The translations under genes and the position numbers were made by a program. A stretch of DNA of 64,000 nucleotides from Pontivivens ytuae (GTDB lineage Bacteria; Pseudomonadota; Alphaproteobacteria; Rhodobacterales; Rhodobacteraceae): contig NZ_CP064942.1 of assembly GCF_015679265.1 (NCBI RefSeq), positions 372,001 to 436,000 on the forward strand, in the 5' to 3' direction. Below the pieces are notes generated by a model, which made no database searches, had not been told where the DNA came from, and saw only the letters and a list, made by a program, of their open reading frames with translations. This document shows, piece after piece, positions 55,672-63,985 of this stretch; position 1 is the stretch's first letter; every line of letters begins with the position of its first letter.

Positions 55672-56763
55672 TTAGCCCTTGTGATCGGGCTTTGAAACCC
55701 GATTCTGAAGGTCTGTCACCTTCTCCGCCAAGCGTGGCAAACGTCGCATCGCCTTGAATATGTTCATGAATACCTCCTGCTTGAGCGCAGGGTATCCCAT
55801 CATGACCGATTTGGGGGGGACCCGGTTCGTCACGCCCGAGCCTGCGAGGATGATGGAGTCGTCCCCGATCGAGATGTGATCGGCCACGCCTACGCCGCCC
55901 GCGAGGACCACGCGGTTGCCGATCTCGGTCGAGCCGGCGATGCCCGTCATGGCGCAGAGCAGCGTCTTTTCCCCCACCTGCACGTTGTGGCCGACCATGA
56001 CCTGCGCGTCGACCTTGGTCCCGTTGCCGATGCGCGTGTCGCTGACCGTGCCCTTGTCGATGACGGAGTTGGCGCCGACCTCTACATCGTCGCCGATGAC
56101 GACGGAGCCCAGCGAGTTGATGCGGACATATTCGGTGGGATCGAGGCTCTCGGTAATTGAGCCCTTGGCCATGTAGTCCTCGACCTTGTTGGGCTGGGGC
56201 GTGACGAAGGAGAAGCCGTCGCCGCCGATCACGGCATTGGCCTGCCCGATGAAGCGGTCGCCGATGGTGACGTCCGAGCCGATGCGGCAGCCGGGCATGA
56301 GGTAGGCGTCCGCGCCGATGGTCACGCGGTCGCCGATGGTGACCTGCCCCGCGATGCGGGCGCGCGGGCCGAGGGTGACATGCGCGCCGATCACGGCATG
56401 GGGCCCGACGCTCGCGCCCTCGCCGAGGGTCGCGGTCGGGTCGATCACGGCGGTGGGGTGGATGCCGGGTGCGGGGGCCGGGTCGCGGTCGAAGATCCGG
56501 GAGAGCCCTGCCATGGTGTAACGCGAGCGGCCGGAGAAGATCGCGGCCTCCAGCCCCATGGCCTGCCAGTCGGCGCCGTCGGCGACCACGGCGGCGCGCA
56601 CGGCGCGGCCCTTCAGCTTCTCGGCAAATTCGGGATCGATTGCGAGGGCGAGGTCGGCGGCCCCGGCTTCATCGGGCTGGCGCAGGCGCGCGACCTGAAG
56701 CGAGAGGTCTCCGGCGGCTTCCGCACCCAGACGCGCCGCGATATCGCCGATGGTGAGTGACAT
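55672..56763 (-). CDS. lpxD: UDP-3-O-acylglucosamine N-acyltransferase LpxD
   Basis: A 363-residue enzyme that adds the amide-linked hydroxyacyl chain from acyl-ACP in lipid A synthesis. The N-terminal uridine-binding domain is followed by a left-handed beta-helix of hexapeptide repeats (about 100-315). His259 (VGHNVQ) and His296 (ADHISI) match the catalytic pair of E. coli LpxD, His239 and His276. A 15-20-residue insert at about 190-215 (TPQPNKVEDYMAKG) is typical of alphaproteobacterial forms. It is not in the usual bamA-fabZ-lpxA setting, so it may be a second copy with its own ACP. Confidence 0.9.
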   Translation of the reverse strand: MSLTIGDIAARLGAEAAGDLSLQVARLRQPDEAGAADLALAIDPEFAEKLKGRAVRAAVVADGADWQAMGLEAAIFSGRSRYTMAGLSRIFDRDPAPAPGIHPTAVIDPTATLGEGASVGPHAVIGAHVTLGPRARIAGQVTIGDRVTIGADAYLMPGCRIGSDVTIGDRFIGQANAVIGGDGFSFVTPQPNKVEDYMAKGSITESLDPTEYVRINSLGSVVIGDDVEVGANSVIDKGTVSDTRIGNGTKVDAQVMVGHNVQVGEKTLLCAMTGIAGSTEIGNRVVLAGGVGVADHISIGDDSIILAGSGVTNRVPPKSVMMGYPALKQEVFMNIFKAMRRLPRLAEKVTDLQNRVSKPDHKG

Positions 56764-56844
56764 GCCTGCTCCCGAAGATGTGCAGGCACATATATCCCCG
56801 CATCTCCCCGGTTGGAAGATGCGGGGGCGGTCCGTGCCGCGTCG

Positions 56845-58680
56845 TCAGCCCTGGCCGAGCAGGAGCTGAACGCCCTCGGCCTCCAGCGCGTCGAGCACCA
56901 GCGCATCGCGGCCGTAGACGTCCTGCCGGAACTGCAGCACGCCCTCCTCGTCCTGCCAGACGGTGCGGTAGTCGAGATGGACCGGCACGCGCTGCTCGAG
57001 GTTCACCTGCGTCTCCCGCCCCGTCGCGCGGTAGCGGTCGAAGAGCGCCATGGGATCGGCGGTCTGGGCGCGCAGCAGCACCTCCGCCAGTCCGCGCGGA
57101 TCGGCGACCCGCACGCAGCCATGGGAGAAGGCGCGCGCATCGCGGGCGAAGAGGCTGCGCGACGGCGTGTCGTGCAGGTAGATCGCGAACTGGTTGGGGA
57201 ACATGAACTTCACGTTACCCAGCGCATTGCCCGGCCCCGGCCCCTGGCGGATCCACCAGGGGAAGAAGTCCTCGGAAAACACCTGCCAGTTGATGATCGA
57301 CGTGTCCTCCGGCGTCCAGATGCCGGTGCCGTCGTCGATCAGGCTCATGTTGTTTTCGTTGAGGTAGTTCGGGTTCTCGCGCAGCTGCGGCAGGATCTCC
57401 TCGGTCGCGATCGAGCGCGGTACGGTCCAGGTCGGGTTGACCACCATGTGGGTCATGGTGTCGGAGAACTCGACCGTCTGGTGGCGCGCCTTGCCGATCA
57501 CGACGCGTGTGGTGAAGATCTCCTCCTCCCCCTCGCGCAGCCACATGCGGTAGTCGGGCATGTTGACGTAGATGTGCCGCTCGTCGTCGTTCCAGTCGGT
57601 CCAGCGGACGCGCTCCAGATTGACGAGGATCTGGGCCAGCCGCTCCTCCGCGGTGGTGTTGAGGGCGGCGAGCGTCTTCGGCCCGATCACGCCATCGTCG
57701 TTGAGGCCGTGGCGGCGCTGGAAATCCTTGAGCGCGGCCTCGGTCACCGGGTCCATGACCTCGGAGGTCATCGGATCGACCGGCTCGGCGGTGCTGGCTG
57801 CGACGGGCAGTGCGTCGCCGAGATCGGCATTGGCCGCCTCACCCGGATCGCCCTCCAGCGGCAGGTCGTCATTGTCACTGCTCACGGTGTAGTCGGGCTG
57901 GACGGTGCCGGGCTCGGGCGGGGTGTAATCGCCCATGGAGGCGAGGCGGGCGCGGATCGCGGGGACGCGCGGATCGCTCTCGCCCAGCTCGATGGCGCCG
58001 CCGCCCGGGATCTCCTCCCCGACCCAGCCGCCGGAGGCGACGAGCGCGCGCAGGTCGCGCAGCGCGCGGACGAGCTCCATATAGCCGTCCCGCTGCGGCG
58101 CGACGGAGAGGACGTGCTGCGCGGGCTGGTTCGCCTCGGCCAGCGCCATCAGCTCGGCAACCGCGTCGATATCCTCGGGGAAGACATGTATGTTCTCGCT
58201 GAGGGCGTTCGGCTGGACGATCCCGACGAGGCGCGTGCGGACGAAATCGAGATAGGCCTCGGCCAGCGCCAGCTCGCTTTCGGGCGCGGCACCACCATCG
58301 TAGGCGACCTCGACATGGCGGGCGATCCGGTCGATCGCGTCGGTGTCCACGGGCAGGCCGTGCTCACCCTGACGCGCCATCGCCTCGCTCAGCGCGCGGG
58401 CCGCGGCGGCGTCGGGCGTGGTGAAGAGCGGGGCGTAGTCGCGGGCCGCGTAAAACGCCTCGATCTCCACCGAGTCCGACGCCTGCAACAGCTCGGCTAG
58501 TTCGGGCCACACCGGCTCCGGGGCCGGTGCGGGAGCTTCTTCGGCGGTCAGCGAGGCCTCCAAAGGCGCCTCGATAGCTGATTCCTGCCCCTGACCTGCC
58601 ATCGGCGTGGCGGTCGACAGGAGTGCCATAATGGCAACTGACGCGAGGAGAGAGGGGGCTTTGTTACCTGAATGCGACAC
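56845..58680 (-). CDS. L,D-transpeptidase (YcbB/LdtD type)
   Basis: A 611-residue periplasmic enzyme that makes 3-3 cross-links in peptidoglycan. Signal segment at about 9-27, a scaffold-type helical region, a peptidoglycan-binding domain (about 310-345, ALKDFQRRHGLNDDGVIGPKT), then the YkuD catalytic domain with MVVNPTWTVP and the active site SHGCVRVAD (Cys522). A poorly conserved Asp/Glu-rich region (about 245-300) precedes the binding domain. It is divergent from a MepK-like endopeptidase, as in E. coli, where ycbB and ycbK are neighbours. Confidence 0.92.
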   Translation of the reverse strand: MSHSGNKAPSLLASVAIMALLSTATPMAGQGQESAIEAPLEASLTAEEAPAPAPEPVWPELAELLQASDSVEIEAFYAARDYAPLFTTPDAAAARALSEAMARQGEHGLPVDTDAIDRIARHVEVAYDGGAAPESELALAEAYLDFVRTRLVGIVQPNALSENIHVFPEDIDAVAELMALAEANQPAQHVLSVAPQRDGYMELVRALRDLRALVASGGWVGEEIPGGGAIELGESDPRVPAIRARLASMGDYTPPEPGTVQPDYTVSSDNDDLPLEGDPGEAANADLGDALPVAASTAEPVDPMTSEVMDPVTEAALKDFQRRHGLNDDGVIGPKTLAALNTTAEERLAQILVNLERVRWTDWNDDERHIYVNMPDYRMWLREGEEEIFTTRVVIGKARHQTVEFSDTMTHMVVNPTWTVPRSIATEEILPQLRENPNYLNENNMSLIDDGTGIWTPEDTSIINWQVFSEDFFPWWIRQGPGPGNALGNVKFMFPNQFAIYLHDTPSRSLFARDARAFSHGCVRVADPRGLAEVLLRAQTADPMALFDRYRATGRETQVNLEQRVPVHLDYRTVWQDEEGVLQFRQDVYGRDALVLDALEAEGVQLLLGQG

Positions 58681-58988
58681 TTATTCGGTCCCTTGCAACG
58701 ATTACTATTGCCTCATTTCCGGCGAAAAACCGCCGATGCGACGCGGGCCATGGCGCTCATCCGGCAGATTTCTGCCGATCAAGTCGTGGTGAATGATCCG
58801 TTACCGGGGGACGCGGAACATTCGTGAACATCGTGTGGCCTTCCCGTGTTCTTATACCGTGAGAGCACGGAAAAAGGCGCTGCACAACTGCCACTTGGCG
58901 CAAAAAAGCCCTCATGTCATAACGCTCGACAAGCAATCTCGGTTCACCCCCAGAAGGTTGCAAAGAGGGACAGATAGGGACTTTTTCC
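58681..58988. other. 308-base divergent region between the transpeptidase and MepK-like genes
   Basis: It should hold two promoters. A hairpin with 8-bp arms and one wobble pair (CCGTGTTC and GAGCACGG) lies near 58846-58872, followed by a run of A on the plus strand. I found no clear operator and no gene. Confidence 0.5.
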
Positions 58989-59555
58989 ATGACGAAGAGT
59001 AACGTCGTAGGCCGACGTGCTTTGCTTGGCGCGTTCGCCGGCATCGCGGCCGTCTCCGCCGCGCCGGTTTTCGCCAATGCTCCCGGTCTGCTGACCGGTG
59101 CAGGCAACATCCGATCCATCAAGATTTCCAACCCGCGCACCGGCGAACGCCTCGACAGCGTCTACTGGGTCGAGGGCGAGTACATTCCGCAGGTCCTCGA
59201 CGAGATCAACTTCATCTTCCGCGACTGGCGCCAGAACGAGGTACACGCGGTCGATGTGCGCACCATCGACATCATGGCCGCCGCCGCACGCCGGATGGAG
59301 ACCTCGGAGCCCTACTCCCTGCTCTCCGGCTACCGCAGCCCGGCGACCAACCGCATGCTGCGCTCCCGCAGCCGGGGTGTGGCACGCAACTCCTACCACA
59401 TGCAGGCGATGGCGGCGGACCTGCGCCTGTCCACGCGCAGCGTCCAGAACATGTACGACGCGGGCGTCGCCTGCAACGCGGGCGGCGTGGGGCGCTACGG
59501 CCGCTCCAACTTCGTCCATTTCGATTGCGGACCGGTGCGCACCTGGCGGGGCTAA
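58989..59555 (+). CDS. DUF882/YcbK (MepK-like) peptidoglycan endopeptidase
   Basis: A 188-residue peptidase of the M15-like group. Tat-type signal (GRRALLGAFAGIAAVSAAPVF), then ISNPRTGERL, YRSPATNRML, the zinc motif HMQAMAADLR (His and Asp) and the final His in FVHFDCG. E. coli MepK cuts 3-3 cross-links, the product of the enzyme encoded divergently here, so the two probably balance each other. A terminator follows. Confidence 0.92.
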   Translation: MTKSNVVGRRALLGAFAGIAAVSAAPVFANAPGLLTGAGNIRSIKISNPRTGERLDSVYWVEGEYIPQVLDEINFIFRDWRQNEVHAVDVRTIDIMAAAARRMETSEPYSLLSGYRSPATNRMLRSRSRGVARNSYHMQAMAADLRLSTRSVQNMYDAGVACNAGGVGRYGRSNFVHFDCGPVRTWRG

Positions 59556-59598
59556 CCCCCAGGGCGATCGGCCGCCAACACGCGGAAAACGCACCACT

Positions 59599-59636
59599 AG
59601 AGGCCCTGCCATAATCGGCGGGGCCTCTTCCTTTTT
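59599..59636 (+). terminator. Rho-independent terminator after the MepK-like gene
   Basis: AGAGGCCCTGCC, loop ATAATC, GGCGGGGCCTCT (12 bp, one wobble pair), followed by TCCTTTTT. It lies 44 bases after the stop codon. Confidence 0.9.
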
Positions 59637-59646
59637 GCGGGCGGCT

Positions 59647-59695
59647 GGGGCGCTGCCCCGGACCTCGGAATACTTCGAGACAGATGAAGGGGCGG
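59647..59695. repeat. Family-B element, GGGGC-hairpin subtype
   Basis: GGGGCGCTGCCCCGGACCTC then GGAATACTTCGAGACAGATG and AAGGGGCGG. The second half matches the copy at 51253-51292, while the first half is a different hairpin, as in the copy at 63927-63985. Confidence 0.8.
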
Positions 59696-59755
59696 ACCGG
59701 CTCGATTGTCCCGCCGCGACGTGGACGATAGAATACGAGTCATGGGAGCAACGCG

Positions 59756-59989
59756 ATGAACGCCTGTCTTCTGATGCGTCCGGGGCCGCGGCGTCTGCGG
59801 CCCACGTTCTATCGCATCGAGATCGCGCGCAATCTCTTCGGCGAGTTTTCCGTCATTCGCGAATGGGGCCGGATCGGCGGGCGGCCCTGCGCGCGGGTCG
59901 ATCTCTTCGAAGGCTTGCTCGAAGCCTCCCGCGCCGCGGACCGTCATCGCCGGGCCCGGATGCGCGGTGGCTACGCCCGCATCGACTAG
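59756..59989 (+). CDS. Stand-alone WGR-domain protein
   Basis: A 77-residue protein that is almost only a WGR domain: YRIEIARNLFGEFSVIREWGRIGG, with the defining Trp-Gly-Arg at about 38-40, then a basic helix (RAADRHRRARMRGGYARID). In PARP and in bacterial regulators the domain binds nucleic acid. No enzyme is fused, so this may be a small nucleic-acid-binding protein or the partner of another protein. The nearest gene, on the other strand, is the CorC-type gene. Confidence 0.85.
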   Translation: MNACLLMRPGPRRLRPTFYRIEIARNLFGEFSVIREWGRIGGRPCARVDLFEGLLEASRAADRHRRARMRGGYARID

Positions 59990-60047
59990 AGCCTCATGTC
60001 ATCGCGTTTTCGCGACGTCGGGCCGCACCCGTCCGGCTGGAAAACGC

Positions 60048-61349
60048 TCAGAGCGGCCGGATCCGCAGGCGGGTGAGGCGGTTGCGCTCCCGCTCCAGCA
60101 CCTCGAAGCGGAAGCCGTGCAGCGAGAAGACCTGGCCCGTGGTCGGGATCGTCTGCGCCTCGTGAATCACGAGGCCGGCGACCGTGTTCGCCTCCTCGTC
60201 CGGGAGCTGCCAGTCGGCCGCGCGGTTGAGGTCGCGAATCGTCATGGAGCCGTCGATCAGATAGCTGCCGTCGGTCGTCCGCTCCAGCCCCTCGACCTGC
60301 ACGTCGGTCTCGTCGGTGATGTCGCCGACGATCTCCTCCAGGATGTCCTCCAGCGTCACGAGACCCTGCAGTGCACCGTACTCATCGACCACCAGGGCGA
60401 AGTGCGAATGACGGCGCAGGAAGGCGCGCATCTGGTCGTCGAGCGTCGTGGTATCCGGCACGAACCACGGCTCCATGACCACTTCCATGATGTTGAGCTC
60501 GGCTAGGTTGTCGAGCCCGCCGGTGGTCCCCCGCGTCAGCTTGTCGACGGCGCGCAGGAGATCCTTGGCATGGATGATGCCGACGATGTTCTCGGGCTCG
60601 CCCTTGAAGACCGGGATCCGGGTGTGCGGCGAGCGCAGGCAGGCCGTCAGGATCTCCTCCGGTGGGCTGTCCGCATCGATCATCTCGATATTGCGGCGGT
60701 GGATCATGACCTCCTCCACCGTGCGCAGCTTGAGGTCGAGGGCGGCGAGCAGGCGGTCGCGGTCGTCCTTCTCCACCGTTCCTTCGGAGGCGTGCAGCGT
60801 GATCGCCTCCGCGATCTCCTCATGCGCCATGATCTGCGCCTCCGGATCGGTGGCGACGCCGAAGAGGCGCAAGGTCAGCCGCACGATCAGCCGCACCACG
60901 TTGACCACGGGGGCGAGCACCCGGACCACCATGCCGATCGGCAGGGCGACGAGGGAGGCCATGCGCTCGGGATTGATGATCGCGTAGGTCTTCGGCATGA
61001 CCTCGGCGAAGATCAGCACGAGCAGCGTCATCACGAGGGTGGCGACAGCCACCCCGCTCTCTCCGAACATCACGGTGAAAAGCGCCGTGGCGAGCGAGGT
61101 CGCGAGGATATTGGCGAGGTTGTTGCCGAGCAGGATGCCCCCGATCAGCCGCTCGCTGTCCTCCTTGAGCTTGAGCGCGCGCGACGCCCCGCCGTCGCCC
61201 ATGCCGTGCAGCTTCGCCCGGTTGGCGGCGGTCAGCGCGGTCTCGGAGCCCGAGAAGAAGGCCGAGAAACACAGGAGGATGAGGATCGCGATCAGCGGCC
61301 CCCACATCGTCGGTTCCCAGGTGATGAAGCTCTGCGCCTCGTCCATCAT
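60048..61349 (-). CDS. HlyC/CorC (CNNM) family CBS-domain membrane protein
   Basis: A 433-residue protein. The DUF21 transmembrane domain (about 15-150) opens with LILLCFSAFFSGSETALTAANRAKLH. Two CBS domains follow (about 215-340, e.g. MIHRRNIEMIDADSPPEEI and SHFALVVDEYGALQGLVTLEDILEEIVG), then a C-terminal CorC_HlyC domain (ERTTDGSYLIDGSMTIRDLN). Members handle magnesium or cobalt efflux; the haemolysin name is historical. AAGGAG precedes the double ATG start. Confidence 0.93.
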   Translation of the reverse strand: MMDEAQSFITWEPTMWGPLIAILILLCFSAFFSGSETALTAANRAKLHGMGDGGASRALKLKEDSERLIGGILLGNNLANILATSLATALFTVMFGESGVAVATLVMTLLVLIFAEVMPKTYAIINPERMASLVALPIGMVVRVLAPVVNVVRLIVRLTLRLFGVATDPEAQIMAHEEIAEAITLHASEGTVEKDDRDRLLAALDLKLRTVEEVMIHRRNIEMIDADSPPEEILTACLRSPHTRIPVFKGEPENIVGIIHAKDLLRAVDKLTRGTTGGLDNLAELNIMEVVMEPWFVPDTTTLDDQMRAFLRRHSHFALVVDEYGALQGLVTLEDILEEIVGDITDETDVQVEGLERTTDGSYLIDGSMTIRDLNRAADWQLPDEEANTVAGLVIHEAQTIPTTGQVFSLHGFRFEVLERERNRLTRLRIRPL

Positions 61350-61694
61350 GTGCTCCTTGCTCGGTCGGGAGAGACATTAGGCACGCCGCGGTCCAGTGCA
61401 ATGGGCAGGCGGCGATTGGGGGCGGTGGGGGTGCTGGTACTCTTGGGTGATCGAAGCCTGGATGTCGCGAATACCATCTCTATCGCGGGTATTTGTGGGT
61501 AGGTGCCCGGCATCATTGAGAGTTAGGGGGCGCGGGACCGACGCTCTAGTTCTTGGCACCGCCCCGGACGTGATCCGGGGCCTTTGGCTCAGGTGTCGTA
61601 GAGGCTGAGAAAGGTCCCGGCTCTGCGGCCGGGACGGTGGCGTCTGTGGTAACCTCCGGCGCAACCGGAGCATTTGCTCAACGCGACGAGATCC
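61350..61694. other. 345-base gap with a family-A element
   Basis: It separates the CorC-type gene from the end of the next hydrolase. The only structured part is the repeat at 61557-61639. The rest is plain intergenic DNA and probably includes the CorC-type promoter. Confidence 0.6.
61557..61639. repeat. Family-A composite palindromic element
   Basis: CACCGCCCCGGACGTGATCC then GGGGCC, about 33 variable bases (with TTTGGCTCAGGTG), then GGTCCCGGCTCTGCGGCC and GGGACGGTG. This and the copy at 34781-34865 are the clearest complete units and share the CCTTTGG stretch after the first palindrome. Confidence 0.85.
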
Positions 61695-62594
61695 TTAGGC
61701 CTCGCCCAAGGACGACCGCGATGACATCCACTCCCGGATTGCCCTCGCCACTGCGTCGGGGCGCTGGTGGTGGAGCCAGTGGTCGCAGCCCTCCAGCTCT
61801 ACGCGCGTGAGGTCTTCACAGAGCGCCTCCAGCCCCTCCGCCGCCTCGGGCAGCAACGCCGTGTCGTCTAAACCCCAGATGAGTAGATGCGGCATGGTCA
61901 CCCGCATCTCCGCCTCCGCCCAGGCGGGCAGCGGGATCGGCGCGCCGGGCTGCGCGACCTCGACCGGAGAGACACGGTACCAGCTCACCATGCCCTCCAC
62001 CGCGTTCGGGCGGGACCATTCGCGTTCGTACTCGGCGCGGAGCTCCGGCGTCAGCCAGCCCATGTCCATGTGGGCGGAGAAGAGGCCGAGCAGTTTTTCG
62101 AAGTTGTTCGCGCGCAGCGTGTCCTCCACGCCGTCCGCGCGCAGCCAGTCGATGTACTGGCTGGCGGCCGATTGCGGCCCTCCGGCGGCCAGCGCCTTCT
62201 GGAACAGCACCGGATGCACGCCGTTCAGGATCACCAGCCGCCCGATCCGGTGCGGCAGCGCGAAGGCGGCGGCGTAGGCGACCGCAGCCCCCCAGTCGTG
62301 GCCCACCAGCGTGACCCGCTCGCTTCCTCCCGCGTCCAGCACCGCCGCCACGTCCCCCAGCAAAGCAGGCATGGCGAGGCCCTTCAGGTCCGGCCACGGA
62401 TTGCGGCTGATCCCGAAGCCGCGCTGGTCGAAGGCGAGGCAGCGAAACTCCGGCAGCGCCTTCATCACGCCGCACCAGCTCAGGCTGCTCTCCGGAAACC
62501 CGTGCAGGAACAGGAGCGGCGGCGCATCCTCCGGGCCGGAGGTCAGCAGCCGGGTCGGTGCACCGCCGATATCGAGAAGCGTTTCGCGGATCAT
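61695..62594 (-). CDS. Alpha/beta hydrolase, epoxide-hydrolase/dehalogenase type
   Basis: A 299-residue hydrolase. The oxyanion motif HGFPESSLSW and the nucleophile elbow GHDWGAAVAY have Asp as the nucleophile, the pattern of epoxide hydrolases and haloalkane dehalogenases. A later Asp (LLIWGLDDTALLPEA) and the His in EGCDHWLHHQRP complete the triad. It lies 4 bases after the hydrolase-OsmC gene, so the two are one transcript. Substrate unknown. Confidence 0.9.
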   Translation of the reverse strand: MIRETLLDIGGAPTRLLTSGPEDAPPLLFLHGFPESSLSWCGVMKALPEFRCLAFDQRGFGISRNPWPDLKGLAMPALLGDVAAVLDAGGSERVTLVGHDWGAAVAYAAAFALPHRIGRLVILNGVHPVLFQKALAAGGPQSAASQYIDWLRADGVEDTLRANNFEKLLGLFSAHMDMGWLTPELRAEYEREWSRPNAVEGMVSWYRVSPVEVAQPGAPIPLPAWAEAEMRVTMPHLLIWGLDDTALLPEAAEGLEALCEDLTRVELEGCDHWLHHQRPDAVARAIREWMSSRSSLGEA

Positions 62595-62598
62595 GGCG

Positions 62599-63837
62599 TC
62601 AGCCTGCCGCGAGCGCCGGCTCCTCCGCAAGTTCGGTCGTCACGTGCGCCGTCCGCTCCAACGTCCGGTGGACGGGGCACTTGTTGGCGATCTCCAGGAG
62701 CTTCGCCCGCTGCTCCGGCGTCAGCGCGCCCTGCAGGTGGACCACGCGGTGCAGGTGGTCGATCTGCGGCGTTGCTTCGGCCCGGTCCGCATCGGCGGCA
62801 TGGATCTTGCCATGGGTCACGTCGACCGAGACGTGGTCGAGCGGCAGCTCCTTGTGCCGCGCATACATCCGGATCGTCATCGAGGTGCAGGCCGCCAGCG
62901 CGCCGCCGAGGAGCTGGTAGGGCGTGAAGCCCAGATCGGTGCCGCCGAAGTCCACCGGCTCATCGGCGAGCACGTGGTGCTTCGGCCCGGCATTGATGTC
63001 GTGCAGGAAGCCGCGCGGGTCGCTCTCGCTCGCGCGCACGACCCCCTCGGGTACGTCGGCCGGAGCAGGAGGCGGCGTGAGGTCGATATAGCGGGCCGCC
63101 CAGCGTTCGATGACTCCGGCAGCATATTCCGCATCGGCGGCCCTGGTCAGCAGGTGGTCGGCGGTGTCGAGCGTTACGAAGCTCTTCGGGTGCCGCGCCG
63201 CACCCCAGATCTCGGTCGCGTTTTCGATGCCCACGGTCTGGTCCACCGGCGAGTGCAGGATGAGGAGCGGCTTGCGCATCGCGCCTACGGCCTCGCTGAG
63301 CTTCGCCCCCCGCACATCCTCGACGAAATCGCGGCGGATGGTGAAGGGACGCCCGCCGAGGCTCACCTCCGCCTCGCCCTCCTGCTCGATCCGCGCGAGG
63401 GCAGGGCCGAAATGGGCGGTAACGTGGAAGGGATCGGCCGGCGCGGCGATGGTCGCGACCGCCTTGACCGAGGCGACCTTCCCGGCGGCGGCGAGCACCG
63501 CGGCCCCGCCCAGCGAGTGGCCGATCATCAGGTCCGGCGCCATGCCGAGCCCGTCCAGATGGCCCGCCGCGCGCACCAGATCCTCGACATTCGAGGAGAA
63601 GTGCGTGTTCGCGAACTCTCCCTCCGAATGGCCGAGCCCGGTGAAATCGAAGCGCAGCACGGCGATCCCGGCCTGCGCGAGCCTCGCAGCGATCCTGCGC
63701 GCGGCGGGGATGTCCTTCGAGCAGGTGAAGCAATGCGCGAACAGCGCCGTGGCCAGATGCGGCCCGTCCGGCCGGTCGAGGCGGGCCGCGAGCATCTCGC
63801 CCGAATGGCCCTGGAAGCTCAGTTTCTCGCTGGTCAT
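62599..63837 (-). CDS. Bifunctional alpha/beta hydrolase - OsmC family protein
   Basis: A 412-residue fusion. Residues 1-250: alpha/beta hydrolase with the lid-less pattern LFAHCFTCSKD, nucleophile Ser108 (GHSLGG), Asp in LLILHSPVDQTV and His in DTADHLLT. Residues 270-412: OsmC-type peroxidase with the Cys pair Cys317 (ACTSMTIRMYA) and Cys387 (NKCPVHRTLE) that reduces organic hydroperoxides in this family. Such fusions are a known domain arrangement. The start at 63837 has GGGAGG before it; a 23-residue upstream extension is unlikely. Confidence 0.92.
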   Translation of the reverse strand: MTSEKLSFQGHSGEMLAARLDRPDGPHLATALFAHCFTCSKDIPAARRIAARLAQAGIAVLRFDFTGLGHSEGEFANTHFSSNVEDLVRAAGHLDGLGMAPDLMIGHSLGGAAVLAAAGKVASVKAVATIAAPADPFHVTAHFGPALARIEQEGEAEVSLGGRPFTIRRDFVEDVRGAKLSEAVGAMRKPLLILHSPVDQTVGIENATEIWGAARHPKSFVTLDTADHLLTRAADAEYAAGVIERWAARYIDLTPPPAPADVPEGVVRASESDPRGFLHDINAGPKHHVLADEPVDFGGTDLGFTPYQLLGGALAACTSMTIRMYARHKELPLDHVSVDVTHGKIHAADADRAEATPQIDHLHRVVHLQGALTPEQRAKLLEIANKCPVHRTLERTAHVTTELAEEPALAAG

Positions 63838-63926
63838 CACATCCTCCCTGCGTCGCCCGGTCACAGGTAGGAGGCGGGGAAGCATCCTCCAACCGAACTG
63901 AAACATCCCTCACCGATCGGCGAGCG

Positions 63927-63985
63927 TAGGCCCCTCCTTCATCTGTCCACAAGTATCCCGGGGTCTGGGGCGGAGCCCCAGGACA
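63927..63985. repeat. Family-B element, GGGGC-hairpin subtype, inverse orientation
   Basis: Read on the minus strand: CCTGGGGCTCCGCCCCAGAC, CCCGGGATACTTGTGGACAG, ATGAAGGAGGGGC. It closely matches the copy at 59647-59695. It lies upstream of the hydrolase-OsmC gene, near the right edge of the window, and no gene was seen after it. Confidence 0.8.
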
